Counted from the stretch's first letter, positions 1 to 6,015 are shown. The stretch: DNA of 6,527 bases from Bacteroidota bacterium (GCA_017860335.1 JAFNAU010000114.1:1-6527); one strand, 5' to 3'. The notes: generated by a model not told the origin, from the letters alone. Program-made: numbers and translations.

Positions 1-1
1 C

Positions 2-853
2 ATTATCAGTCAGCACTTTTATCGTTCACTACAGGAACCTCTGCCCTACGACAGTATCGAAGGAATTGAAAATATCGATAAAATTGTACAGGTCGATCAA
101 TCGCCGATTGGACGCACACCCCGATCCAATCCGGCTACCTACACCGGAGTATTCAGTGACATCCGAAATCTCTTTGCTACCCTGCCCGAAGCAAAAATAC
201 GCGGATTTAAGCCGGGACGCTTCTCATTCAATACTGCTGGCGGACGTTGTGAAACCTGCGGAGGTAATGGTTACAAAACCATCGAAATGAACTTCCTGCC
301 CGATGTGTATGTGCCCTGTGAAAGCTGCAACGGAAAGCGATACAACCACGAAACACTCGAAGTTCGTTTTAAGGGAAAATCAATTGCTGATGTGCTTAAC
401 ATGACCATCAACCAGGCTGTGGATTTTTTCGAAAATCAGTCTTATATTCTCAACAAGATTAAAACATTGCAGGATGTTGGGCTGGGATATATCAAACTGG
501 GACAAAGCAGTACCACACTTTCAGGAGGCGAAAGTCAGCGTGTGAAACTGGCAACTGAACTATCGAAACGGGATACCGGAAAAACATTATACGTGCTGGA
601 TGAACCGACAACCGGACTGCACTTTGAGGACATACGGGTACTTCTGGGAGTACTCAACCGGCTGGTAAATCGCGGCAATACAGTCATCATTATCGAACAT
701 AACATGGACGTAATTAAAACTGCCGACTACATTATTGACATCGGGCCCGAAGGCGGTAATGGCGGTGGCAGGGTTATTTGTACCGGTAGTCCGCGTGAAG
801 TAGCCGGAAATCATGATAGTGTTACGGGTAAATTTCTTGCTCTTGAATTTTAA
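2..853 (+). CDS. uvrA: UvrA, excinuclease ABC subunit A (C-terminal 283 residues, 5' end outside window)
   Basis: UvrA is the damage-recognition ATPase of nucleotide excision repair; it dimerises and loads UvrB on damaged DNA in the cytoplasm. The reading frame is open from base 2 to a TAA at 851-853, and the upstream part (including the second Walker A) is missing. Visible in order: the IGRTPRSNPATYTG block at about 107-148; the second zinc finger with cysteines at 248, 257, 317 and 326 (CxxC, 19 residues, CxxC, the usual UvrA spacing); the ABC signature LSGGESQR at 518-541; Walker B and D-loop LYVLDEPTTGLH at 587-622; and the switch histidine of IIIEHN at 698. The C-terminus is complete and ends normally soon after the ABC domain. 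No frameshift or lost catalytic residue is seen. An internal ATG at 287 is not the start, because homologous UvrA sequence continues upstream of it. Confidence 0.98.
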   Translation: MISQHFYRSLQEPLPYDSIEGIENIDKIVQVDQSPIGRTPRSNPATYTGVFSDIRNLFATLPEAKIRGFKPGRFSFNTAGGRCETCGGNGYKTIEMNFLPDVYVPCESCNGKRYNHETLEVRFKGKSIADVLNMTINQAVDFFENQSYILNKIKTLQDVGLGYIKLGQSSTTLSGGESQRVKLATELSKRDTGKTLYVLDEPTTGLHFEDIRVLLGVLNRLVNRGNTVIIIEHNMDVIKTADYIIDIGPEGGNGGGRVICTGSPREVAGNHDSVTGKFLALEF

Positions 854-981
854 TATTGGATTCTGAACGAACATCCGTCCGAAACGGTTTAATTCAGGTA
901 AAAAGTTCTGAAAAATGAATTAATTGGTTAACTTTGCATAAACCACTATTATTCGTTGTTTATTCTAATCATTGCTTTGTC
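854..981 (+). other. Intergenic region between uvrA and the glycan cassette
   Basis: This is 128 bases without a supported gene. It holds a weak dyad just after uvrA (CTGAA at 863-867 with TTCAG at 893-897, and CCGT at 875-878 with ACGG at 884-887). It also holds a Bacteroidota-type promoter near 907-936. No strong intrinsic terminator with a U-tract follows uvrA, so some read-through into the next genes is possible. Confidence 0.6.
907..936 (+). promoter_or_regulatory. Putative Bacteroidota housekeeping promoter (-33/-7)
   Basis: TAACTTTG at 929-936 matches the Bacteroidota -7 consensus TAnnTTTG exactly. A weaker -33 element, TCTG at 907-910 (consensus TTTG), lies 18 bases upstream, close to the expected spacing. 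Transcription would start near 942, giving a leader of about 40 bases before the ATG at 982. This is the only good match seen in front of the cassette, so it is the likely promoter for the genes from 982 onward. The -7 box is well supported by pattern; the -33 element is not strong. Confidence 0.5.
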
Positions 982-1188
982 ATGAATAAAAAATTAAAAT
1001 TATTCTTATATGGTGCCGGCGTTTTTTGCATTTACGCAATTCTAACCTGGATATTGAAGTTAGTTGCAAAAAAGATGCCCGAAGGGGATGCATTTCTAGG
1101 TGTTTTCACCAGTACAGATCTTTGGCTCGGTCTGGCTATCGCCGTGATACTCACCTACTCTCACTATATGAAAATGAAAATTAAATAA
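982..1188 (+). CDS. Small two-helix membrane protein, 68 residues, unknown function
   Basis: I do not recognise this protein. From the ATG at 982 it reads as 68 residues: a short basic start (MNKKLK), a hydrophobic segment at about residues 7-26, a polar stretch with KKMPEGD at about 31-37, a second hydrophobic segment at about 43-60, and a basic tail (KMKIK). This predicts an inner-membrane hairpin. A TTG at 934 would add 16 residues, but it lies inside the promoter -7 box, so the mRNA would probably not include it; ATG 982 is preferred. The stop is 6 nt before the deacetylase-like gene and in the same frame, which suggests co-transcription and perhaps translational coupling. The gene could be a membrane anchor or accessory protein for the cassette, but that is inference. 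The promoter placement and the clean membrane pattern are the main arguments that it is real. Confidence 0.65.
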   Translation: MNKKLKLFLYGAGVFCIYAILTWILKLVAKKMPEGDAFLGVFTSTDLWLGLAIAVILTYSHYMKMKIK

Positions 1189-1194
1189 ACCGGT

Positions 1195-2517
1195 ATGCCT
1201 GCTGATCATTTATCGGAAATAACAGATTATATCATTCGTTTTCTGCTCGGGAACGTTTCGAATGAAACTTACAGCAGTATGATTGGCTATACTTCCGATA
1301 AGAAACAATTCAGTAAGTATAAAATTGTCATTATTCCTTCCGGTTTTTTTAATGCAGAGATTTTTAATACAGAAAAATCTCTTCCTCAACTGCCACTACC
1401 CTTGTGGGAAGAAATACCCCTGCTTTTTGGTGAACCGGTAACAGAAAAATCAGACGAGACACTCATTATTCATGCTGATATTATTGCAAGCAGTTTTTTT
1501 CTTTTAAGCCGGTATGAGGAAATCATCAGCAGAAATATCAGAGACAGCCATGGTCGCTTCCCGGGCATAAAATCGTTGCCTTTCAGGGCTGGTTTCCTTC
1601 AACGACCTGTTGTTGACGAATACGGAAGACTTTTGAGAAAATTGCTACGCGAAACAGGACTTGACATCTGCGAGCCTGAAGAGAATTTCAGCAAAATCTA
1701 CCTGACTCATGATGCGGACCAATTAGCTCACTATCGTAATATCAGAGGAATGGGTGGAGCAGTTTTGTGCTTTTTCAAAAATCCTGCGGAATCACTAAAA
1801 GCTGTTGAAAGTTTTGCGGGAGGAATAAAAAATGACCCCTGGTTCACTTTTCCCTGGCTATTCGATCTGGCTGATAAACTGAAAAATAAAAAACAGGAAG
1901 AGAAAATCGAAAATATAGTTTTTATCAAAACCGGCGGTGGTGAACTGATGACTGACAAGCCACTGCATGATATCAGAGGCAGGGATTTCTACACATTATT
2001 CAAGCTATGCAAACAACACGACGTGAAAATCGGACTTCATCCCTCTTATCAGGCCGGGATGAAGCCGGAGTATATAAAAAATGAAAAAAAAGTTCTCGAC
2101 GAGACTATCTCTCAGAATACGACATATACGCGCAATCACTTTCTGATGAGCCGTGAACCGGAAGATATGCAGGCGCTGATTGAAGCCGGACTGACAGATG
2201 ATTTTACTATGGCTTACGCAGACATTACAGGTTTCAGGCTGGGCACATGCAGAGCTGTAAAATGGATAAATCCGGCAACATTAGAACTCACCCTGCTAAC
2301 ACTCCATCCACTAACTATGATGGACAACACGCTGAGTGACGGGAGATACATGAATTTAAAAACCGATGAGGCTTTTTTATTCACAAAAACAATGATTGAC
2401 TTAGTCAGAAAGCACAACGGCGAATTGGTACTACTTTGGCATAATACTTCGGTAGCGAAAAATAATGGACAATATCACCGAGATTTGTACCGATGGCTGA
2501 TTAACTATCTAAAATAA
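1195..2517 (+). CDS. Polysaccharide deacetylase-like protein (divergent NodB type), 440 residues
   Basis: This resembles the Bacteroidota polysaccharide-deacetylase-like proteins that carry an N-terminal domain of the DUF7033 type before a divergent NodB-like barrel. The N-terminal part shows ADIIASSFFLLSRYEE (residues 94-109), DSHGRF (117-122) and RPVVDEYGRLL (137-147). The catalytic part opens with YLTHDAD (169-175), where D173 and D175 would replace the TFDDGP aspartates. It continues with HPSYQA (282-287), YTRNHFL (311-317), FRLGTC (347-352) and a late LLWHN (413-417). The canonical HxxxH zinc motif of NodB is not seen; H282 and H416 are candidate metal or catalytic residues. No signal peptide is visible, so action would be cytoplasmic, on a sugar intermediate or lipid-linked precursor. 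The likely reaction is removal of an N- or O-acetyl group, but the substrate is unknown. The ATG at 1195 is the first in-frame start after the preceding stop. The next gene starts 12 nt downstream. Confidence 0.82.
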   Translation: MPADHLSEITDYIIRFLLGNVSNETYSSMIGYTSDKKQFSKYKIVIIPSGFFNAEIFNTEKSLPQLPLPLWEEIPLLFGEPVTEKSDETLIIHADIIASSFFLLSRYEEIISRNIRDSHGRFPGIKSLPFRAGFLQRPVVDEYGRLLRKLLRETGLDICEPEENFSKIYLTHDADQLAHYRNIRGMGGAVLCFFKNPAESLKAVESFAGGIKNDPWFTFPWLFDLADKLKNKKQEEKIENIVFIKTGGGELMTDKPLHDIRGRDFYTLFKLCKQHDVKIGLHPSYQAGMKPEYIKNEKKVLDETISQNTTYTRNHFLMSREPEDMQALIEAGLTDDFTMAYADITGFRLGTCRAVKWINPATLELTLLTLHPLTMMDNTLSDGRYMNLKTDEAFLFTKTMIDLVRKHNGELVLLWHNTSVAKNNGQYHRDLYRWLINYLK

Positions 2518-2529
2518 AATAATTCTAAT

Positions 2530-3774
2530 ATGCGTCTACTTATTTTCGGAGAAGCATTTCTGTCGCCTGCCTACTTACCGCGAGTGAGGTATTTCGTTTC
2601 CTATTTCAGCAGGAAAGGCTGGCAGGTGGATTTTGTGAACGAAAAATCAGAATACAGTTACGATGTTCCGGAGAAGGTATCGTGGCTTACGATTGATTAT
2701 TACAAGAATGAAAAAGGAATTTTGGGACGTTTGGAATGGATGATTAAATTTATAATGGATTTATCTATTGATTATAAAGGAAGGTATTTTTACCGGAAAT
2801 CACAATCTTTCGTTTCCGAAAAAAAATATGATTTAATATTCTGCAGTTCAAGTTTCACTTTTCCACTGACTACAGCTGCGAGGATGGCTCGTAAACTCGA
2901 TGTTCCGCTATTTGTTGATCTACGGGACATTGCAGAACAGTCGCCGGACGATAATCATTTCATAGCTCATCGTCCGCCATTTTTTTTTGGAAATATACTT
3001 ATCAATATTTATAAAAGAATAAACATCAAACGGCGCAACACCGTATTGAGAAAAGCGGCCGGTGTTACAACCGTATCACCCTGGCATGTCAAAACATTGT
3101 CTATATATAACCCAAATACACACCTGATTTACAATGGCTTTGACGAAGATTTATTCATCCCGGAGATAAGAACCACTTCTCTTTTCACCATTTCATATTT
3201 TGGGAGGATTTATAACGAAAAGATTCGCAACCCGAGGCTGCTTTTCGTAGCTTTAGATGAATTGCGCAAAAAAAAGATTATCTCACCGGAAAATACTATA
3301 GTTAAATGGTTTGTTGATGAGCAGTCGATAGTTGTTGTAAAGAATATTGCTGAGAGTTATCATTTGTCCGAGTTCATAGAATTTCATAACTTTACCGCTC
3401 CGGAAAATCTGCCTGCAGAATTAAATAATAGTTCCCTGTTGTTGGTACTGTGCAATTCTCAGAATACTAAAAACTATTTCGGGATAATGACTACCAAGTT
3501 TTTCGAAGCTTTGGGAGCTAATCGCCCGGTAATATGTATCCCCGATAATAATGATAACCTTTCTGAAGTAATTAAAAACACCCACTGCGGACTCGTGAGC
3601 TCTGACGCAACAGAAGTTGAGAATTATCTGCAAGACAAGTTTAATGAGTGGCAGCAAACGGGGCTAACTTCAGGACTACTCAGTGAGGAAACTAGATTAG
3701 ACTTTTCCAGAAAAAAAGGAGCAGAAACGCTCGAAAAGCTATTTGAAAATGCAATAAAAAAAAAGACATTATGA
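2530..3774 (+). CDS. Glycosyltransferase, GT-B fold, GT4-like, 414 residues
   Basis: This is a probable retaining glycosyltransferase transferring a sugar from a nucleotide donor to a lipid-linked or glycan acceptor at the inner face of the membrane. The N-terminal Rossmann half starts with MRLLIFGEAF and contains the inter-domain-side motif PLFVDLRDIAEQ (126-137). VTTVSPWHVKTL (179-190) and IYNGFDEDLF (200-209) precede the C-terminal donor-binding half, which begins with ISYFGRIY (221-228). The donor-site helix is TTKFFEALGANRPVI (321-335). E326 fits the second glutamate of the GT4 EX7E motif, while the first position is G318, as in some capsule-type members that keep only K-x-x-E. A hydrophobic and basic stretch at about 151-169 may contact the membrane. 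The length is normal for the family. The stop overlaps the next start by 4 nt (ATGA), so translation is probably coupled. The specific sugar cannot be assigned. Confidence 0.87.
   Translation: MRLLIFGEAFLSPAYLPRVRYFVSYFSRKGWQVDFVNEKSEYSYDVPEKVSWLTIDYYKNEKGILGRLEWMIKFIMDLSIDYKGRYFYRKSQSFVSEKKYDLIFCSSSFTFPLTTAARMARKLDVPLFVDLRDIAEQSPDDNHFIAHRPPFFFGNILINIYKRINIKRRNTVLRKAAGVTTVSPWHVKTLSIYNPNTHLIYNGFDEDLFIPEIRTTSLFTISYFGRIYNEKIRNPRLLFVALDELRKKKIISPENTIVKWFVDEQSIVVVKNIAESYHLSEFIEFHNFTAPENLPAELNNSSLLLVLCNSQNTKNYFGIMTTKFFEALGANRPVICIPDNNDNLSEVIKNTHCGLVSSDATEVENYLQDKFNEWQQTGLTSGLLSEETRLDFSRKKGAETLEKLFENAIKKKTL
3759..3765 (+). promoter_or_regulatory. Possible -1 frameshift or slippage site at the GT4/radical SAM junction
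   Basis: In the GT4 frame the last codons are ATA AAA AAA AAG ACA TTA TGA. A AAA AAG at 3759-3765 is in the phase of the classical dnaX slippery heptamer and ends an A9 run (3756-3764). A -1 shift would read GAC ATT ATG and enter the radical SAM frame, giving a fused protein of about 700 residues. No convincing downstream stem or upstream stimulatory Shine-Dalgarno was found. A similar heptamer occurs inside the same gene at 3270-3276, so chance is a real alternative. Confidence 0.25.
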
Positions 3775-4655
3775 ATCCAAAGATATTAATACCTAGAAAA
3801 ATAATTCTGTTTCGTCGCAATCTACTCCCTGTCTGGAGGAGAATTTCAAAAAGGAATATGCGGATAAGGAAAACAATTCCGATATTACATCTGCATCTGG
3901 TAGACCATTGTAATTTGAATTGTCGTGGTTGTGATAATTTTTCACCCCTTGCGCCGGAAGTTTTTGCTGATATCCTCACATTCGAAAACGACTGTGCCCG
4001 CATGTCCAAACTCGTCGGCAATCGTGTGGACGAAATACAACTGCTTGGTGGCGAGCCACTTTTACATCCTCAGGTAACAGAATTTATCAGAATCAGTCGC
4101 AAATATTTTCCTGAAGTACCTGTAAATATAATTTCCAACGGAATTTTGCTGCCAAAACAACCCGATGATTTCTGGGAAACCTGTCATAAACACAATATTA
4201 ACATTATTGTTACTAAATATCCGGTAAAAATTGATCACAATAAGATAGAACAACTTGCAAAAAAACATCAGGTTCGCCTCTCATACTACGGAAACACGGA
4301 ATCCATTGAGAAAAACATGCAGTTGCTTCCGCTTGATCTGGATGGCAAACAAGATGCTCAGGACAGTTTCCTGCGATGCGCACGTGCCAATCGGTGCATA
4401 TCGCTCGATAACGGGAAACTTTATACCTGCTCGTTGATTCCTTATGTCAAGTATTTCAACCGGAAATTTAATCAGGATTTGAGAATATCGACCAACGATT
4501 ACATAGATATTTATCAGGCTAAAAATATGGAGGAAATTATGAATTTTGTCAGCAAACCCATGCCATTTTGCCGGTATTGCAACATCAAAGGGATTGAGGA
4601 CGGAATTTCGTTTGATATTTCAAAAAAACAAATTACCGAATGGACAACAAAATAA
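3771..4655 (+). CDS. Radical SAM enzyme with extra C-terminal cysteines, 294 residues, unknown substrate
   Basis: The radical SAM signature CNLNCRGC places C47, C51 and C54 (CxxxCxxC) as ligands of the SAM-cleaving [4Fe-4S] cluster. LLGGEPLLHP (91-100) supplies the GGE SAM-binding motif and IISNGILL (120-127) the following strand. The C-terminal half has C203, C209 and C220 in a C-x5-C...NGKLYTC arrangement and a FCRYC pair (C267, C270), which suggests an auxiliary Fe-S cluster of the SPASM or twitch kind. The first 34 residues hold 12 Lys or Arg and no acidic residue, so the N-terminus may bind membrane or nucleic acid. The gene starts inside the stop of the GT4 gene (ATGA) and is followed by a GT2 gene. 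By context it would modify a sugar, lipid or carrier of the cassette, for example by epimerisation, dehydrogenation or a carbon-carbon step. The reaction is not determinable from the sequence; family membership is firm. Confidence 0.92.
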   Translation: MNPKILIPRKIILFRRNLLPVWRRISKRNMRIRKTIPILHLHLVDHCNLNCRGCDNFSPLAPEVFADILTFENDCARMSKLVGNRVDEIQLLGGEPLLHPQVTEFIRISRKYFPEVPVNIISNGILLPKQPDDFWETCHKHNINIIVTKYPVKIDHNKIEQLAKKHQVRLSYYGNTESIEKNMQLLPLDLDGKQDAQDSFLRCARANRCISLDNGKLYTCSLIPYVKYFNRKFNQDLRISTNDYIDIYQAKNMEEIMNFVSKPMPFCRYCNIKGIEDGISFDISKKQITEWTTK

Positions 4656-4708
4656 CAACTAATTACAACCCCAAAACAGTAAATCAAAAAAACCGATAAT
4701 CAAAAAAA
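4656..4708 (+). repeat. A-rich gap with an 11-bp direct repeat before the GT2 gene
   Basis: AATCAAAAAAA occurs at 4682-4692 and again at 4698-4708, the second copy ending right at the ATG (4709). The gap is 53 nt and has no clear -7/-33 promoter pair and no terminator hairpin, so the GT2 gene is probably read through from upstream. The A-rich leader fits translation initiation in Bacteroidota, which rarely use Shine-Dalgarno pairing. Confidence 0.45.
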
Positions 4709-5605
4709 ATGCTTTCCATCCTCATACCCGTTTACAACTACAACATTGTCCGATTGGTGAATGACCTTCACCAGCTGGCAATTGAAACATTTGTGGATTT
4801 TGAAATCCGGGTAATGGAAGATGGTTCTGCTAGTTACCTGAAAGAAAACAGTTCTGTTGCTAATCTGAAATTCTGCAGATATTCCGCACTGACACATAAC
4901 ATCGGCCGCTCGGCCATCCGGAACCGACTTGCTGACGAAGCCATTTATGAGCATTTACTTTTTATCGACTGCGATGCTGAAGTAAACTCAACCCATTTTG
5001 TTGAAAAATACCTGGCTTTTTGTCGCGAAGAAGTGGTGGTTGTTGGCGGTACCGCTTATGATCCGGAGAATAATGACCCTGAATACAGTTTGCGACTGAA
5101 ATACGGACGAATGCGGGAAGCATGTTCCGCACTTAAACGTGAACAGAACGGTAGATATTCACATTTTTCTTCATTTAATTTTCTCATTTCAAAATCGATA
5201 TTTAACCGCATCCGTTTCGATGAAAGCATCCGCGGATATGGTCACGAGGATACTCTTTTCGGACACCAAATTGCCGAACTTAACTGCGAAATGCATCACA
5301 TCGACAACAGCCTCATTCACAAAGGCCTGGACTATAACAAGTTATTTATCAAAAAGACAGAAGAAAGCACCCGAAACCTTTTTCTGCTTTATAAATGTAA
5401 TAACTATCCATTCCTGGCAAACCAGTCAAAATTATTGCATACTTATATCCAGCTCGATCAAAAAAAACTTACATTTATATTCGCCTGGCTGTATGATCTG
5501 CTCAAGTCTGCCATGTTAAAAAACTTATGCGGTGCTGATCCATCGCTTAAGGTTTATGATTTATACAAGCTACTTTTTCTTGCCAAAATTTCACATTTTC
5601 ACTGA
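4709..5605 (+). CDS. Family 2 glycosyltransferase (GT-A fold), 298 residues
   Basis: This is an inverting, metal-dependent glycosyltransferase acting in the cytoplasm on a glycan or lipid-linked acceptor. MLSILIPVYNYN at the start is the GT2 nucleotide-binding strand. RVMEDGS (34-40) supplies the first aspartate, IGRSAIRN (65-72) the conserved region before the metal site, and LLFIDCDAEV (83-92) the DxD metal motif (D87, D89). GGTAYDP (113-119) and FNFLISKSIF (156-165) follow, and GYGHEDTLFG (176-185) is the ED acceptor/catalytic motif, of the type found in galactosyltransferase or chondroitin-synthase-like C-terminal domains. The remaining 100 residues are helical with a hydrophobic patch near 253-269 and no clear transmembrane span. 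The length is typical. The start at 4709 leaves the whole beta-alpha-beta fold intact. The donor and acceptor are unknown. It is the last gene of the cassette and is followed by the groES control region. Confidence 0.92.
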   Translation: MLSILIPVYNYNIVRLVNDLHQLAIETFVDFEIRVMEDGSASYLKENSSVANLKFCRYSALTHNIGRSAIRNRLADEAIYEHLLFIDCDAEVNSTHFVEKYLAFCREEVVVVGGTAYDPENNDPEYSLRLKYGRMREACSALKREQNGRYSHFSSFNFLISKSIFNRIRFDESIRGYGHEDTLFGHQIAELNCEMHHIDNSLIHKGLDYNKLFIKKTEESTRNLFLLYKCNNYPFLANQSKLLHTYIQLDQKKLTFIFAWLYDLLKSAMLKNLCGADPSLKVYDLYKLLFLAKISHFH

Positions 5606-5666
5606 CAAGTTGGCAGTATTTTTCCTGACTTTTCAAATTTCAACAATATTATCTGCCAAAATTTCA
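5581..5666 (+). repeat. 13-bp direct repeat TGCCAAAATTTCA, two copies
   Basis: Identical copies lie at 5581-5593 (inside the last codons of the GT2 gene) and 5654-5666 (in the groES upstream region), 73 bp apart from start to start. A TTGGCAG at 5610-5616 lies between them in opposite orientation, and is an exact 7-bp inverse of CTGCCAA at 5653-5659. The arrangement could be regulator half-sites or a small local duplication. Confidence 0.5.
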
Positions 5667-5690
5667 GTTTTAACCTTCTGGCACAATATT
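5645..5690 (+). promoter_or_regulatory. Imperfect dyad upstream of groES, candidate operator or hairpin
   Basis: The left arm is AATATT (5645-5650), atc, TGCCA (5654-5658). The right arm is TGGCA (5679-5683), c, AATATT (5685-5690). Eleven bases pair around a 20-base loop with a small 3/1 internal loop. There is no T-tract after it, so it is a poor intrinsic terminator. It overlaps the sigma-54-like -24 element, so it might be a regulator site or simply coincide with it. It is not CIRCE (no TTAGCACTC/GAGTGCTAA). Confidence 0.35.
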
Positions 5691-5694
5691 CGCT
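5678..5694 (+). promoter_or_regulatory. Putative sigma-54 (RpoN) promoter upstream of groES
   Basis: The 17 bases CTGGCACAATATTCGCT match the -24/-12 consensus YTGGCACGRNNNTTGCW at all but two of its fixed positions (A for G at 5685, C for T at 5691). GG at 5680-5681 and GC at 5692-5693 are separated by exactly 10 bases, the obligatory spacing. Transcription would begin near 5705, giving a leader of about 40 bases. No enhancer-binding protein gene is in the window. An alternative housekeeping promoter is listed separately. Confidence 0.42.
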
Positions 5695-5696
5695 TA

Positions 5697-5726
5697 TTGA
5701 AAGAAACAAACATACATATAAATTTA
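5697..5726 (+). promoter_or_regulatory. Alternative weak housekeeping-type promoter for groES
   Basis: TTG at 5697-5699 lies 19 bases before TAAATTTA at 5719-5726, which matches the Bacteroidota -7 box TAnnTTTG except for its final base. It would give a very short leader of roughly 12-15 bases before the ATG at 5746. The region is AT-rich, so the match could be chance. Confidence 0.25.
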
Positions 5727-5745
5727 ACTATTAAATATTACACTT

Positions 5746-6015
5746 ATGAACATTAAACCATTAGCAGACCGGGTATTAATCAAACCGGCACCGGCAGAAG
5801 AAAAAACAATAAGCGGAATAATTATTCCCGATTCAGCAAAAGAGAAGCCACTGAAAGGTGAAGTTCTGGCAGTTGGAAACGGCACAAAAGATGAAGAAAT
5901 GATAGTCGCTGTTGGTAATCAGGTTCTTTATGGAAAATACGCCGGAACTGAACTCGAATGGGAGGGTGAAAAATACCTTATCATGCGCCAGTCCGATATT
6001 CTGGCAATTATCTAA
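5746..6015 (+). CDS. groES: GroES, 10-kDa co-chaperonin, 89 residues
   Basis: GroES forms the heptameric lid that closes GroEL and allows ATP-driven folding of enclosed proteins in the cytoplasm. The protein opens with MNIKPLADRVLIKPAP, the conserved first strand. The mobile loop follows (EEKTISGIIIPDSAKEKP, residues 18-35) with the hydrophobic GIIIP tripod that contacts GroEL. GEVLAVGNG (38-46), then VGNQVLYGKYAGTEL (56-70), and the terminal ILAII complete the fold. At 89 residues it is slightly shorter than the E. coli protein (97), and no conserved block is missing. The start is fixed by the N-terminal match. groEL follows after 81 nt, the usual order. Heat-shock control is expected for this operon, but no CIRCE element is visible; see the upstream sigma-54-like site and dyad. 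Confidence 0.98.
   Translation: MNIKPLADRVLIKPAPAEEKTISGIIIPDSAKEKPLKGEVLAVGNGTKDEEMIVAVGNQVLYGKYAGTELEWEGEKYLIMRQSDILAII

Noticed and set aside
66..290. Open frame on the + strand in the third frame overlapping uvrA
   Set aside because: The second frame over the same bases gives continuous, highly conserved UvrA sequence including the zinc finger; this one has no recognisable content.
587..874. Antisense open frame over the end of uvrA
   Set aside because: It lies opposite the Walker B and switch regions of a conserved gene and shows no family motif; it is a codon-usage shadow.
863..897. Possible intrinsic terminator after uvrA
   Set aside because: The stem is only 4-5 pairs in two separated blocks and no T-tract follows; too weak to call.
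1731..2417. Two antisense open frames within the deacetylase gene
   Set aside because: Short, serine- and phenylalanine-rich translations typical of reverse-strand shadows, with no start context or motif.
2980..2988. T9 homopolymer in the GT4 gene as a possible frameshift error
   Set aside because: The frame continues correctly on both sides, with family motifs before and after, so no indel is indicated.
3421..4268. Antisense open frames across the GT4 and radical SAM genes
   Set aside because: They run opposite clear catalytic motifs (donor-site helix, CxxxCxxC, GGE) and have no recognisable domains.
5606..5745. CIRCE/HrcA operator upstream of groES
   Set aside because: The expected TTAGCACTC and GAGTGCTAA arms are not present in this region.
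5139..5756. Two + strand open frames overlapping the GT2 gene and running into the groES upstream region
   Set aside because: They overlap the GT2 ED-motif region or cover intergenic regulatory DNA, and their translations look random and low in complexity.
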